Under the pieces are notes generated by a model, which saw nothing but the letters and a program-made list of their open reading frames with translations, did no database searches and was not told the origin of the DNA. Made by a program: the position numbers and the translations under genes. Shown piece after piece: positions 1 through 11,602 of a stretch of DNA of 64,000 nt. Source of the stretch: Benincasa hispida (lineage: Eukaryota; Streptophyta; Magnoliopsida; Cucurbitales; Cucurbitaceae); contig NC_052355.1 of the NCBI RefSeq assembly GCF_009727055.1, positions 7,866,990 through 7,930,989 of the forward strand, read 5' to 3'. Position 1 is the first letter of the stretch, and each line of letters opens with the position of its first letter.

Positions 1-1111
1 GTGGGTTCTTAACTATATGACAAACACTTTGACATATAAGAACCATACATCACATGTATAAGCAATAAAAGTTGATGAACCGGGTGAAATTGCCTTAAAA
101 CACAAAAAGAAAAGCTAACTATTACAAAGACAAGGAGTCTTCGGTTCAAACAGGTGAACCAAGTCTTGAACCACTCGGCAAAGCATCGCTTCTCCAACCA
201 TCCATCGTGTACTAAGCTCCCCGTGATCGTCTACACGATAAAACAAACTCTTTGCTCTATCGCTTACCAACGCTCCTAGAGTTAAATGATCGTTTAACAC
301 TTACTATACAATCGTCTAGAAAAATCCAAACTATCGTTTAGATATTACAACACGATTATGTACCTATACAAAGTGATGAAGCTTGAAGTACACGATCGCT
401 TAGCGTACTCCGCACAGTGCTCGCCTTCTGTGATCGTCTAGGCAACTACGATGCCGCGAAGCACCATCGCCTAAGTGATCGCTTAGCTAGCGCCTCCGTA
501 TTGCATACACACGATTGCATAGGTAGTAACTAAGTGATGAAGCTTGCTAACTACGAGATTGTTTAGCACGCACCTTCTACTAAACGACGAGCATCGCATG
601 CTTCCACTACGATCGCCTACCTCCAGCGCCTACGCAATCGCGCAACTAACGCTACGCGATATGGTAAATGATTTACCCCATCAATTAGCATTAGCTAAAC
701 GATCGATTAGAAAATACTACATGATCGTCTAGAAAAATTATCTAAATGATCGCTTAGTAAAATCCCTACAATCGTTTACCTGAGGCTACACGATCCGACC
801 AACACTTGGTCTTCTTCTTCGTTGAGAATTGCATCACCATGCGTTGAAGCTTCATCACGAACGACTTGACGAACTTGAACTTTTCGAATTACAGACTCGA
901 TTGCAAAGTTAATTTCACCCAAAAAACGCAGGGGCCTTTACAATTAACACTTTGTAATAACAAAAGCTTTAACAAAAAGTCAATTTAAACCCGAAACGTT
1001 CATCACAATCATCCACAAATGTAAAAAATGGTTAACCACAAATGCAAAAACCCACCGTGACTGTAAAAGGCATTCAATTGAGATCTGTAATTTGGAATAT
1101 CAGAGAACCTA
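1..1111 (-). mobile_element. 5' leader of a Ty1/copia element (element A), running off the left edge
   Basis: This non-coding sequence lies downstream (on the minus strand) of the initiator-Met primer site at 1112-1123. It matches the leader of the plus-strand element at 33535-36347. The stretch around 870-950 corresponds to 33690-33830, including the shared word AGGCCCCTGCG read on the element's sense strand, and 1-60 resembles 34390-34460. It holds a CGATCG motif cluster and no credible ORF. gag would lie beyond the left edge. Orientation is set by the primer site and by the match to the sister leader. Confidence 0.7.
217..785. repeat. CGATCG-type palindromic motif cluster 1
   Basis: At least nine exact GATCG words occur in about 570 bases, mostly inside a degenerate motif like ACGATCG(T/C)(T/C)TAG, with further copies one base off (AATCG, TATCG). 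It lies in the copia leader of element A. Related clusters are at 7855-8500, 32840-33080, 33835-34270, 41755-41860 and 56345-56760. Confidence 0.85.
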
Positions 1112-1123
1112 GCTCTGATACCA
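1112..1123 (-). promoter_or_regulatory. Primer binding site, initiator tRNA-Met type
   Basis: Read on the minus strand this is an exact TGGTATCAGAGC, the complement of the 3' end of plant initiator tRNA-Met used by most Ty1/copia elements. Two bases separate it from the LTR edge at 1126. It fixes the strand and the leader/LTR boundary. Confidence 0.9.
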
Positions 1124-1125
1124 AT

Positions 1126-1436
1126 TGAAGAAAATCGGAATCGGGATTTCCGTGAGCAGCGGAAGCAAGACTATTCCAAATTACAATCATGAATCAACAA
1201 ATCATTTATATTCGACTTCAATACAAACGGTTATGCAAATATACAGAGAAATTACATCATGAACAATACAAATATATAATGAGAGAAACTCAATGCACAT
1301 AGGAGGATGTGACTCTGCACGCCATTGCGCGACTCTGATCGAACAATAGCAACTATGAGCACTCGATCTACACGACTGCAACACTGCACGAATACAGCAC
1401 GAACACTTCGTGCTCGTCCTCAATGATCTCCTCGGT
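1126..1436 (-). mobile_element. Short copia LTR, probably internally deleted
   Basis: The LTR ends next to the primer site at 1112-1123 with ...CA on the minus strand. Its other end abuts a polypurine-type tract at 1437-1453. At about 311 bp it is far shorter than the 1.8-kb LTRs of relatives here. It has a leader on one side and the 3' end of a pol region on the other, both in the same direction. This is the order expected of an LTR shared by two tandem elements. The right edge lacks a clean TG and is approximate. Confidence 0.55.
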
Positions 1437-1556
1437 ATCTCCCAACTTGTCCTATGACTCAGGGACTAAATGTACAATAACAATATATAAAATGTACCAA
1501 TATAACAATAAAAACTAGGCAATACCTTAGTATCATCTCCCACTTGCCCATAGACA
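1437..1556 (-). other. Copia 3' untranslated region with two polypurine-like tracts
   Basis: On the minus strand GGGCAAGTGGGAGAT (1535-1549) and a second, diverged purine tract (1437-1453) bracket about 85 bases resembling the pol-to-LTR spacer seen at 40340-40445. This marks the 3' end of the minus-strand pol relic that starts at 1557. Confidence 0.65.
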
Positions 1557-3610
1557 TGATGCTTGTTTCAGCCATAAATGGACCTATTAAGGTTGCAAAC
1601 TCTTTGCTCTTGATCTTGGAGCTATGAACACCCTCTGGTTGAGTTCATATAGATTGGTCTCCTCTCAAGATTACCCATTAGAAAGACATCTTGACGTCAT
1701 TTGCCATATTTTTATAATCATAAAATGTGGCTATGGACAGGAAAATCCTGATAGACTTAGCATGATAAACAGATGAGAAAGTTTCCTCATAGTCAACTCC
1801 TCAACCTGGGTATAACCCTTTGCCATGAGTCTAGCATAAAGTTTTGCACCTTTCCATCTAAACCTCTTCTTTCGCTTATAGAAACCACTTACACCAATAG
1901 ATTTGACCCCATCATGGATCAAACAGCTCCAGACGTTAATTGAAGTACATAGACTCCATTTTCTGTTCATGGCCTTAACCAACTCATCTTTGTCAATATC
2001 CTCATTGCTTCCTTAAAAGACAATAGATCCTCGACCCCATCATTCGTAATGACGTTTTATGGGCTTCAGTCAAAACCCATGTAGCGATTCGGTGGTTCAT
2101 AACCCTCCCACTTATGTCGAGCAATTATTTGAGCTGGTTGACCAGACATCCGACCTCAACAACTCTTGTTGATCTGTCGGCCTGTTCAACAACTCTTTTG
2201 AACCCTTAGCAGTCTCAATCTCACTTGGGAATCTCACGTAAAACGAGCTTACTTCGGGGCTTATAATCCCTGATATGATCTTCTTCCAAGAAGATAGCAT
2301 TTAGTGGAAACAAACACTTTTGTTCTCACTTGGATCACTAGAAGTATCCTCTCTCATTTTTCTTGGGATAGCCCACAAAGAAGCAAACCTTCAAACGCTG
2401 TTCCAACTTCTTTGGTTAAGTCGCTAGGACATGTGCCGGACAACCTCAAATCCTGAAGTGGCATAACTTACCTTTACGGCCTCTTCATAACTCAAATCGT
2501 GTTTCAGAAAACACTTTTCGAGGAATATTGTTTAGGATATAACATGCAGTCTGCACTGCATAATCCACAAAACGAGTCTGGGAAGATGAGCATAACTTCA
2601 TCATAGATCGAATCATGTCCAACAAGGTCCTGTTTCTCTTTTCAGATACGCCCATTCTGCTGAGGTGTTACCTGGGGCCGAGAGTTGGACAAGAATCCCA
2701 TTTCTATCATAAGTTCTGAAATTGGAGGTCCATATACTCTCCACCACGATCAGATCGTAGTGTTTTTATCTCTTAACCTAATAAGTTTTCAAACTTTAGC
2801 CTTATGCTCCTTGAACTTGTCAAGAGATTATACCCAGACCTTGAATAATCATCTATGAAAGAGATGAAATATTCATACCTACCTCGAGCTTTAACATTAA
2901 TCGGACCACAGAGGTCTGAATGTACAAACTCTAAGGCTTTCTTGGCTCTATAACCTTTTCCAGTGAAAGGTCGTTTAGTCATCTTGCCTTCAAGGATATG
3001 ATTCACATACCGGCAAGGAGTTTTTTCTTCTAAAACTCTTTAGAAGTCCAACTTCCACCAACTTCTAAATCCTATTAAGGTTGATGTGGACCTAAACCTT
3101 AGATTGCCAAAGGATGGGTATTTTCTTTGGAGAAACCTTTGGTCCTTTAGCTATTATTGTCGTACTGAAACATTTCAGTGTTAAACAAGGCTTTTATGAC
3201 TAACGACCTTAGACATATAAGTTATTTTTCATTGAACCAGAACCAATCTCCATTCCATTCTTTAAAATAAACACTTTATTCTCAGAAAAGGAGACGGTAT
3301 AGCCTTGTTCAATGAGACAAGAAACCGAGATTAAAGTTCCTCTTAATATGAGGGACTTACAAAAACATTGTCCAGTTACAGATAATGTTTCTTGTCAACA
3401 ATAACTTCAGCCTTCTTACAGCAATAGCTGAAACAACCTCACCATTACCGACTCGAAGAGTCATCTCTCCCTGTGGCAACGTTTGCCAGGACTGAATCCT
3501 TGATAAGAGAAACTGTCATGATTGGTAGCACCTGAATCAAAGGATACCAAGTAGAATAATCATTCTCTACCAAATATGTTCCCAAGACCAATTAATCATA
3601 TTTATTGTCT
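1557..3610 (-). pseudogene. Ty1/copia pol relic: partial RT, integrase, protease (element B)
   Basis: Read on the minus strand from about 3610 down to 1557, recognisable pieces come in copia order. They are a protease Asp-Ser-Gly signature near 3525-3550, the integrase zinc-binding region near 3000-3120, and the integrase core near 2773-3006 (GKMTKRPFTGKGY, then FIDDYSR). The variable linker follows, then the RT N-terminus near 1800-1900 ([11 protein letters not shown]) and the RT QAS region near 1560. The RT palm with its YVDD box and all of RNase H are missing, because the 3' untranslated region joins directly to the QAS region. Frameshifts and stops are frequent. The family is clear; no product is possible. 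Its gag lies at 5400-6321 beyond an inserted LTR-bearing segment. Confidence 0.85.
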
Positions 3611-4230
3611 TGTCTCCTCTTTTGGAGAGTAGTGGGATGGAGGTCGTTTACCACGAAATTCGTTTCACACGATTCTTTCCACTGAAATAAATCGGTTCAT
3701 TTTTTAAAAGCTTTAACGGAAATACTAACGAGTTGCTGAAAAGAAAAACACATTGACTACATTAGGTTTTTAAGCAAATACCCGTTGTAAAATAAAAACA
3801 ACATCCAATAAGGTTTTAGAAAAAACTAACATGAACCCCGTGTGACATCTAGTTTCGCAATGACACTTCAAAGATTTAAGACAAAAGTTGCCGAAGGGAG
3901 GTAAGTTATCCCTCCTTTTGAATTTAGAAGATCTCAACCAATCATTTAATACTAGAACAACTCTTGTTCCTATAATGACTAGCCATCATTGATTTTGGCC
4001 AAGAGATCATTAACTTACTTAACAATCTCCCGTAAGTGTGACCCGCCATTTTTAAGCCCCAAAAGGTCCGTCCAAAAGGCCAATCCGAAGGAAAAAAATC
4101 CGACTGGGGCAAAACCTAAAGCGACCCTATCCATTTCTGGATTTCACCTTGATATTGACCAACTGCACAAAAACCATCCGAAGGGGGGCCGCAATCAAAG
4201 GCAACATAAGGGCGTACAAAATGATCTCAC
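3611..4230 (-). mobile_element. Leader-like copia sequence inside the element B interruption
   Basis: This stretch shares scattered blocks with the element B leader at 6420-6850. Examples are GACCCGCCATTTT at about 4038 and 6593 and a common block ending ATCTCACG. The region between the zinc knuckle (5511-5559) and protease (about 3540) of element B should span only about 0.15 kb, so 1.8 kb has been added. I see no ORF of interest; the 97-residue frame at 3989-4282 shows no retroelement signature. Confidence 0.45.
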
Positions 4231-4234
4231 GGTG

Positions 4235-4827
4235 TTGATTGAGTTCCCAGCTCCCAGATCAGACAAGTGCCCAAAAAGGTAGGTATGTTGAGTTGGCAAT
4301 CTGGACACTCTCACCCATACTAATCAAAGGACCGCCCTCAAAGGCAGGAGTTCACAAAACACTCAGGATAGAGGTCGTGTCACCTATGGTCGTTTAGGTG
4401 AGATGCAAGTCTCTAGTATCAACAGCGTTATATACAGAGTCTAGTCATCTCGTTGTCGAGGTCTTATAAAAACTCTTTGTATTGGACACCCCTATTCCAC
4501 GTCTCCATATGAATGGTCAAGATCTACCATCTGTAGTAGTTTACAATACTTGCAAATCTCTACAAAGCGGGTTGTATCCATAGTGTCACCAGGATCAGGT
4601 ATCCCACCTTAATCCTTATACTACATACCAATTTAGGTTATCACTTAAGCCATGATCCACCTGTATATCACATATACATGCTTAAGTTCACATAAAATAA
4701 CCAAGGAGCTTTGTTTATTGGATATGAGTAAATACCAGAATTAAATAACACTTATTTTATTCTTTGAACAATGTGTAGCTTTACAAAACAACGAGACTCT
4801 GGGAGAATTAGGACACCAATCCCAACA
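4235..4827 (-). mobile_element. Copia LTR portion (minus strand)
   Basis: It contains the LTR words shared by all large copia LTRs here, for example TCAAAGGACCGCCCTCA. It ends at 4827 with ...CCCAACA, which on the minus strand reads TGTTGGGATTGGTGTCC, a standard LTR start in this window. Left edge approximate; truncated relative to 1.8-kb relatives. Confidence 0.7.
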
Positions 4828-5040
4828 TAAAACTTCAGTGGTAACGTATGTATTCGATATACAAGACTGAGTTTCTAAGTTTTATAGAGAAATATAATAA
4901 ACTAGGGCATCCCATACCCATGGTTTACTATTCAGTATCCCATACCCGATATTTCTCCCACACGCCTTATAGGTTATTAACCTGGTATTTCTAGTCTTAC
5001 TAGGTGATTCTCAAACACTTTAGCCGAGAGAATCATTATA
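4828..5040 (-). pseudogene. Copia 3' untranslated region and pol C-terminal tail
   Basis: Next to the LTR at 4235-4827 is the spacer with ATGCCCTAGTTTATT (minus strand), then at about 5002-5030 the C-terminal pol segment equivalent to the AKVFE tail at 13250. The order pol tail, spacer, LTR on the minus strand is that of a 3' element end, so this is the 3' terminus of an element inserted into or joined to element B. Confidence 0.6.
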
Positions 5041-5399
5041 AGCATATTAGTGTACAATAGGCTTCTTATTAAACTATATGGGGAATGCATTTAATTCTCA
5101 ATAATGACCAGGAAGCATCTTTCCTCCCATTACATTGAGGTACTCTCAACTCTTTGATTAAGATGCATCTGACCCGTCTTAACAACTCTTGTTAATAGTC
5201 AGATCTAGAAATCTTTAAACTTTATTATACTTTGATCTTAGCCTTTTTAAATATCTGAATATTTGCAAATGGCTTTTAACAATTTTTATTCTTAACGAAA
5301 GTTTCTATGAGATAGAACAAACATACTTTCTGAAAATGAACATTTCAATTCAAAACAAAAATATGTACATATGTTCATTACATGATCACAAAAGCAGGT
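5041..5399. other. Unassigned AT-rich stretch between copia pieces
   Basis: No confident coding signal. AACAACTCTTGTTAA near 5180 resembles the variable linker of copia pol seen at 2150-2220, so this may be diverged pol. I cannot place it further. Confidence 0.3.
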
Positions 5400-6321
5400 A
5401 ATATCATCTTCAGTAGCAACTTCTCCCACTGGTTAAGTTGAGTAAGTGGTCTTCAGGAACTAAGTTGCCTATTTAGCTTTCTCTGCTTTCTTTTCTGCAA
5501 GATATTTAGGGCAATTTCTCTTCTAGTGCCCTTCTTCGTTACAGTGGAAACATTTCCCTTTCTATGCAGTAGTTTTCTTGCTTTTCTTGCAAGTAGGGTT
5601 CTTCTTCCCCTTCCCTTTGTCTTTCTTTGCAGGAATACTCTTACTCTGCGAAGAGGAGACAACATCAGGCTTAGAGGACGTTCCTCTCTTTTCAGCAGAA
5701 GCAATATTTACTTCTGATTCTAGACCCTTAATTCTCAACATAGTCTGGAAAGCCTGCAGCTCATTCAGCAGAGTAGTCAAGTTATATTCAATTTTATTCA
5801 TCAATGCATTGTACAAAATTGCAGAAAACTCTTCGAAAGAGATTCTAGAATAAAATCAACTTGACTTCTCTCGTCCATCACAACATCGTTTACTTTTGCC
5901 ACATTAAAGTGGACCATCATGTCCAGGACATATTCACGAACTGAGGTCCCCTCTTTCATGCAGCTATTATAAACGTATTTGATATCATCATGCCTCAGGG
6001 TAAAGAATGGCTGTCCAAACATCTCTCTTAGAGATTCCATAATCTCTTTGGCAGTACTCATATCCTCGTATTTCTTCACCAAAACGTCAGATAAGCTAGT
6101 GAGAATATAAGCACGGGCTTTATCATTCGCCCTGATCCATCTATCAAATGTTTCCCGAACAGTCGGTTGGAATTAGAGCTAGGAATGGGAGGACATTCCT
6201 CTGTTAAGACAAATCACAAATCATCTATCATAAGTATCTTGTTCAAATATTATTTCCATATCATATAGTTATCCCCGATCAGTTTGTCCGATGCCAACAA
6301 TTGTATAATTGAACTCGTCAT
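5400..6321 (-). pseudogene. Ty1/copia gag relic with zinc knuckle (element B)
   Basis: On the minus strand the start codon is at 6321-6319, with an N-terminus like that of the gag at 36348 (short lead then a DKLIGDNY-type motif). A long open piece at 5801-6082 contains MESLREMFGQPFF and a block ending EYVLDMMVHFNVAKV, matching the sister gag at 36600-36780. The zinc knuckle is at 5511-5559. Its CX2CX4HX4C residues are all present (CFHCNEEGH ... KRNCPKY), but the tryptophan codon after the His is TAG. Several frameshifts lie between. Gag would coat the element RNA; this copy is dead. Confidence 0.85.
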
Positions 6322-7654
6322 TTTGAAATTATAAACAAATTCTATAAGTGAATTGCTTTTAAATCCAATCAAGTTTTACCAAAGTGATAATGTACCCATA
6401 ATCATTATTTTTACAACGATACTTAAGTGATTTAGAACAATTGCTACCGAGGGGCAACCAAGAATTCCTTCACAAAAGTAAGGCAGTCTTTGACCAAATA
6501 TTATCTCCATAATAACTCATATTCCGATAGTCATTTAGTTATCGTTTTTGGTCAAGATATTTACTAACACTTAGTAATTCTTGTAAGTGTAGACCCGCCA
6601 TTTTCAGATCTTACAGAACGGTATGAGTATATCCCCGAAATAGAAGACAATACCCAAGACGGAACTATAAGAACCTATTCATTTTACTGAAGCCTGGGTT
6701 GTTCCGAATCCTATGTTACAACCCTCCAAGGGGATCGCTGCCGTTATTGACTAGCTAGTGCCACCTAAAAACGACAACAAGCGCAACATAGAAATCTCAC
6801 GTTTCAAACTAATGGAGGAGACCGTAGGACAATGTTGACACATTTCCTTCACCCACTTACTATGAACGACTTCCCTCATTCACCCTGCTATTGACCCATG
6901 CAAACACTTTTCAAATGGAGCAGTCGAGATAAAATCGACACAAAGTCGAGCATGGACCTCACGGTGTGAACTCTTGAGGAGGTGAGAGCTAATAAATTTT
7001 ATCCTCCCACTAAAGTGTTCTAAATGTTTGGGTAAACTTATACTTAGGTTCTTTTTGGCTAATAAAAACAACCCTAAGTCTTGTTGATTTATCCAAGTAT
7101 AAAACTTATAAATGGATTTTAAACCTACGATGTCTAGGTGATAAACTATTTTTATTACCTCACACTGCTCACGTATGGTCATAAAATCGGTTACCAACGC
7201 TCAATTATTCGACCATAATCCCCAGGTAGGAGGTGTTCCATAGACAGGATTAACAACCTATTTTAACTATGAAAACAAGTGGTTAACCTAAATGAGCATG
7301 CAACTGTTCTTTGTTATGGATTTTAAACGTCTAACCCAATTTTATAATAGCTTACAAAATTTTAGACATGTTAAACATCCACAACATACAACAAAGACAT
7401 TCAATATATAGTATAACTATTATATTAAATAAAAGAAACCCTAACATGCATACTATATATTATAACATTTTATAACATACTTTCGATGCATGTAACATGC
7501 TTCCTAGTGTGGGGTTTTAAATCTACATGACATACTGTATGCACATACAAGATTTATTTAATTATAACATACATCACATGCATAAATAAATAAACACTAA
7601 CTGATATGGTTTTAGTTTTGGCATAAACAAGCAAACAAAACTGAATTATTACAA

Positions 7655-7840
7655 AACAGCTTATGAATCGCTTCCAGATTGCTCGTATCGCTCCAAAACG
7701 AACCAAGTAGCTTGAACCAGACCCGAACCATTTGAATCGGACAAGCCAAGTTTGAACTAGACCAGCCCAAAACCATTTGAGGCTGAACCGGACTGGACCT
7801 TAAGAGAACCAGTCGAACCGGCAGCTCTGGCTCCATGCTC
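7655..7840. repeat. Degenerate GAACC-rich tract
   Basis: Words such as GAACCAGAC, GAACCGGAC and GAACCAGTC recur with short irregular spacing, giving a locally G/C-richer stretch inside an AT-rich leader. It directly borders the CGATCG cluster at 7855. No coding signal. Confidence 0.5.
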
Positions 7841-7854
7841 AAAATCTCGCTAAG

Positions 7855-8500
7855 TCTCATCGTTTAGCAATGACGACCATCGTCATGCGTTTGCCTGATC
7901 GTTTAGTGTTTGCGTGATCGTTTAGCACCAACGCATGGCGCCTGATCAAGGTATACGATCGTGTAGTGTTTGCCTTCTATTGCATAGTGTCATGGTTTAG
8001 TTTCAGACAATGCTACACGATCGCTTAATGTCTAATACTATCCTGTAGCTCCATCGTCTAGCACGGAAAAATACTACACGATCGCTTAGTGTCTAACACT
8101 ATTGTGCAGCTCCATCGTCTAGCGCGGACAAATACTACACGATCGCTTAGTGCCATCATCTAATGCCTGAAGTTGATCGTTTAGCATGCGCAAAGGTAAG
8201 CGATCGTTTAATGCTATCGCATAGCTTTTCGACGCATAGCTTAATTGACCCATAGAGGTAAACAATCATGTAGCGCTATCACATAGCTCTTCAACGCATC
8301 GTTTAGCTCTCACCGAAGCTACACGATCGTGTAGTGCTATCATATAGTAATACAATGCATCATTTAGCTCCTGCAGGTATATGATCGTCTAGCGTACAAC
8401 TCTTCAACGATCAACACCTAATGTTGCACGATCGTTTAGATTTTCTTCACATCGTCTAATGCATGAAGCTAAACGATCATCTAGCTACTGAAGCTCAACA
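7855..8500. repeat. CGATCG-type palindromic motif cluster 2 (densest)
   Basis: About eleven exact GATCG words occur in roughly 640 bases, most within (A)CGATCG(T/C)(T/G)TAG, interleaved with shorter ATCG..TAG forms. Spacing is about 20-60 bases. It sits in the element B leader, 280 bases from the primer site. Confidence 0.88.
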
Positions 8501-8782
8501 ACAATATGAACAGAGGCTGAAAAACTCGAATTTGCAACTCGGCCTCCTCGTTTGTTTCTTTGATTTACAACTTAATTTCAACTCTAATAACTCCAAATAA
8601 ATTATAGACTCTTGGGAACACATATAAGCTCATAAAAAAAGAGCCAATTACAAATTTAATTGAGAAATCAAAGAGAACTTAAAAGCCGAAACTCAAAGAA
8701 CCATATCAGTAGAGCAGTTTCATATAACTCATATAAAACACCCCTCATACCAAAATTAAACCGAATTGAATGCTTATATGAT

Positions 8783-8794
8783 GCTCTCATACCA
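8783..8794 (-). promoter_or_regulatory. Primer binding site, one mismatch to initiator tRNA-Met
   Basis: The minus strand reads TGGTATGAGAGC, differing from the canonical TGGTATCAGAGC at one base. Two bases separate it from the LTR edge at 8797, the same spacing as at 33521-33522 and 1124-1125. Confidence 0.8.
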
Positions 8795-8796
8795 AT

Positions 8797-10639
8797 TGTT
8801 GGAACGTACCATCACGCAATGGAAGTGACCAGGATCCATAAGCACTCTAATTCATTAATTTTGGCAGAAATGAAAGCATGTTATAGCATAAATAAATGGG
8901 TTTCAAGACATACCTTTGTAGAACTTCCTCAAAGCTTGAATTCTAGCTACAAATCTCCTCTGAATCTTGTTGTAGACCACCCCAAGATCTTTCCTACTAT
9001 CCTCTTGGTGCTCTAGATTGAGTTGTGAGACTCAAAATAAGCTAGAATCCAGGGAATTTGGAGACAAATTCACAGCAGCAACCTAATGAAGAACTCCTTC
9101 ATCTCACGAATTTTTCAGAGAAATTCTTTCGGTTGCATAGCCTCAAAATCACTTCAATCTCTTTAATATGTTGCAGACGATCATGCAAAGAGATTAGCTG
9201 CATGAGATGCAACTCATGGTTGGAGTTAATGAAGACTTAAGATGGGTTTAGTGTGAGCAACTTGAAGAAGTAATGGAAAATGTCATTTTTCCATTTTGTG
9301 TCTCTCTTTTTCAATTTTTGATAAATTGATTTCACAAATCAATTTATTTAATGAAATTGAAAATATTATTAATTTTAAAAAATTAATTTCATAAATTAAG
9401 TTTCTTAATTAAATTAATAAATAATTATTTAAACAATTTAAATAATTCTAATTAATTTAATAAAAAATACTAAATTAATCTTACACAATTCAATCTTCAA
9501 ATATTTAAATCATATTTAAATATTATTTTCTCCAGTTTCGTTTAATTTTAATTTGAACGTTTCAAATTAACTTATCACGCTACTCTAGAGCTCATCCATT
9601 TACGAGCTAGTAGGGGAACCTCTTGGACCTACAGATCATGAGCTCTAACGATCCAAGATTAATCAGCTAAACTCATTAGATCGAACTAACCCGCATTCAT
9701 TAATTAATGGGTGATTCCACTAAAGCCCATAGCTGAACTCCCCATAGATATATTATGTTCACTCGATATAACCATGATTAGTAAGTTAACCCTTCACAGT
9801 TTGTTTGTAATAACGGTTGAGTCGAATCTCTGTTTTACCCCCGAAATTACCTCTTGTTCCTTAAGTCCCACTGATTCCGTAATTAACAATTGATTTATGA
9901 TCCAATCAATAAATCGAATCCCTCTCAGGCCAATGAGAGGGCAAGGCCTCTTGTTCAAGACCCAAAATCAACACTTAAAGGGAACAACCTCTCTACTAAC
10001 CCTAATTGGGTAGGAGTGAACTCTGTCTTGCACCCTATGTCCCCAGCTATTCATCCGGTCTTATCCCCAAAATGGGAGGCTTATTGAGCAGAGACATTGG
10101 TCTACTCTCACCGTTTGCAGATCAAAGGATAATCCCAAACAATCAGGAATTCATAGTTAGTTGAAGATTAAGGTCAAGTTACCTAGGTCATCACTTTGAA
10201 ATAGTCAGTCTTAAATAGTAAACAACGTTATAAAGTAAGAATGACTAGTTTCGTGGTCTAATCTTGTACAAAACTCATTTGCACAGGAAGCCTCCACTCC
10301 TCATGCCCCAACATGAATGAATTAGGATCACTTCGTTTATAGAACTTTACAATTCTTTGTAACAACTATAGAGAAGACCACGTCCAATAGTATTACTAGA
10401 ATAAGACTCCCAATCTTATTCATATACTATAGATTATTTTGACTATTTACTCGATCCTGATCCACTTGTATGTCTCCACATAATGTTCAAGTACTCATGT
10501 AATAGTCATGGGACTTTAGGTTTATTGGATTTCTAAAAAAGAAAAAAGAAAAAACAATATCTTCAATAACAACTTATTGAATTTTCAGAATAAGTTCTAA
10601 TGTTTACAAACAACGAGTTTTAAGACATAAAACCCAACA
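8797..10639 (-). mobile_element. 5' LTR of copia element B (1.84 kb)
   Basis: It starts TGTTGG at 8797 next to the primer site and ends ...CCCAACA at 10639. On the minus strand this gives a TGTTGGGTTTTATGTC start shared with many LTRs here. It is homologous along its length to the solo LTR at 19125-20988. AT-rich blocks at 9300-9560 and the GGACCGCC-type region are ordinary LTR content. The flank after 10639 is TTCCC; the matching left duplication was not found. Confidence 0.85.
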
Positions 10640-11322
10640 TTCCCAACGTCATTTTCATCATCGGCATAGTCATTGGTAGAGCCTTAAAGGGAAAGTCTTC
10701 TCTCAACGAAAAAACCACTTCGTTGGGAATGAACGATTTCAGGAAAAAAACCGCTTCATCGAGAATGAACGATTTCGAGACGAATGGCATGAGGAGAATT
10801 TCTATTGACGCTAATAGAGTGACATCTGCAGAAGGAACAAACCAATTAACCAACTTATAAAATCTTCCCCCTATACAAATTTCACATATATAAATAAATA
10901 ACAAAACTTAAACTTAAACTTGAAATTAAGAACGTTAGAACTAAAAATAAATAAAAGAAACAAAACCTAAATCTAATTTCATGTTTAATTCTTCTTCATC
11001 CAACACCTACAAACAAATCACTCTAAATTTACAATGACAACACTTAATCTCATCTAAATTTGTAAAACAAACAATAAACTAAAATCTCTAAAATAAAAAT
11101 TAAAAAAATATCATACCTTACTTTATGAAGAAAATGGAATGGGAAATGTAGGTTCCGGCAGCGAACGGGTGGGTTGGAAAGGTGGTAGTTGAGGCTCGAG
11201 GGCTGCACGTGTGGGTTCTAGCAAGGGGCTGGGAGCTAGGCGCTGGGATGGGTGGCTAAGAGTTGGGATGGGAATCGACTAGGGCTGGGGGGAAGGGAGG
11301 GAGAGAAAGGGGATGAAGGAAA
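10640..11322. other. Unassigned sequence between LTRs
   Basis: No gene is recognised. A pair of 35-36-bp imperfect tandem units sharing GAATGAACGATTTC lies at about 10708-10778. The part at 11140-11320 is unusually G-rich on the plus strand. The 94-residue minus-strand frame at 10620-10904 contains the tandem units but matches no family I know. This could be host intergenic DNA or an unfamiliar element. Confidence 0.4.
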
Positions 11323-11602
11323 TGTTGGGGTTGATGCTCTAAATCATAAAATAGAGTGTTATTTTATTTTATATTTAGTTTGCATTAACGCAAATCCAAT
11401 GAATTAAGATCCTAAGTTATTTAATATAGCTTAAACATGTATGTGACATATAAGTAGATCATGTTTAACTAATAACCTAAATGGTCTGTAACAGATGGAT
11501 AATGCTATATACATTATCATCATTCTGTAATTGTTACAATTGTTGCAAAGTCTTACAAATAATCCGATCCTGATCATTTGGAGACATGTGAGTGGGGTAT
11601 CC
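11323..11602 (+). mobile_element. Copia LTR 5' fragment
   Basis: Begins TGTTGGGGTTGATGCTC, the start of the large copia LTRs (compare 40446), and follows the LTR order until GTATCC at 11602, where it is cut by a different repeat. The remainder is not found directly downstream. Confidence 0.7.

Larger units (their letters stand above)
6322..8782 (-). mobile_element. Long non-coding leader of copia element B
   Basis: About 2.46 kb separate the gag start (6321) from the primer site (8783-8794). No ORF here has retroelement or host signature; the 82- and 105-residue frames look fortuitous. Blocks such as the word around 7535-7550 match the leaders of element A and of the 31.9-42.3 kb element. 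A CGATCG cluster lies at the primer-site end (7855-8500), as in the other copies. Plant copia leaders are usually short, so this length is notable. Confidence 0.7.

Noticed and set aside
7855..8500. CRISPR array or classical satellite DNA
   Set aside because: The CGATCG motifs are short, degenerate and irregularly spaced, with no constant repeat and spacer sizes and no constant monomer.
9058..10087. Short frames on the plus strand
   Set aside because: All fall in the element B LTR and are not conserved in the solo LTR at 19125-20988.
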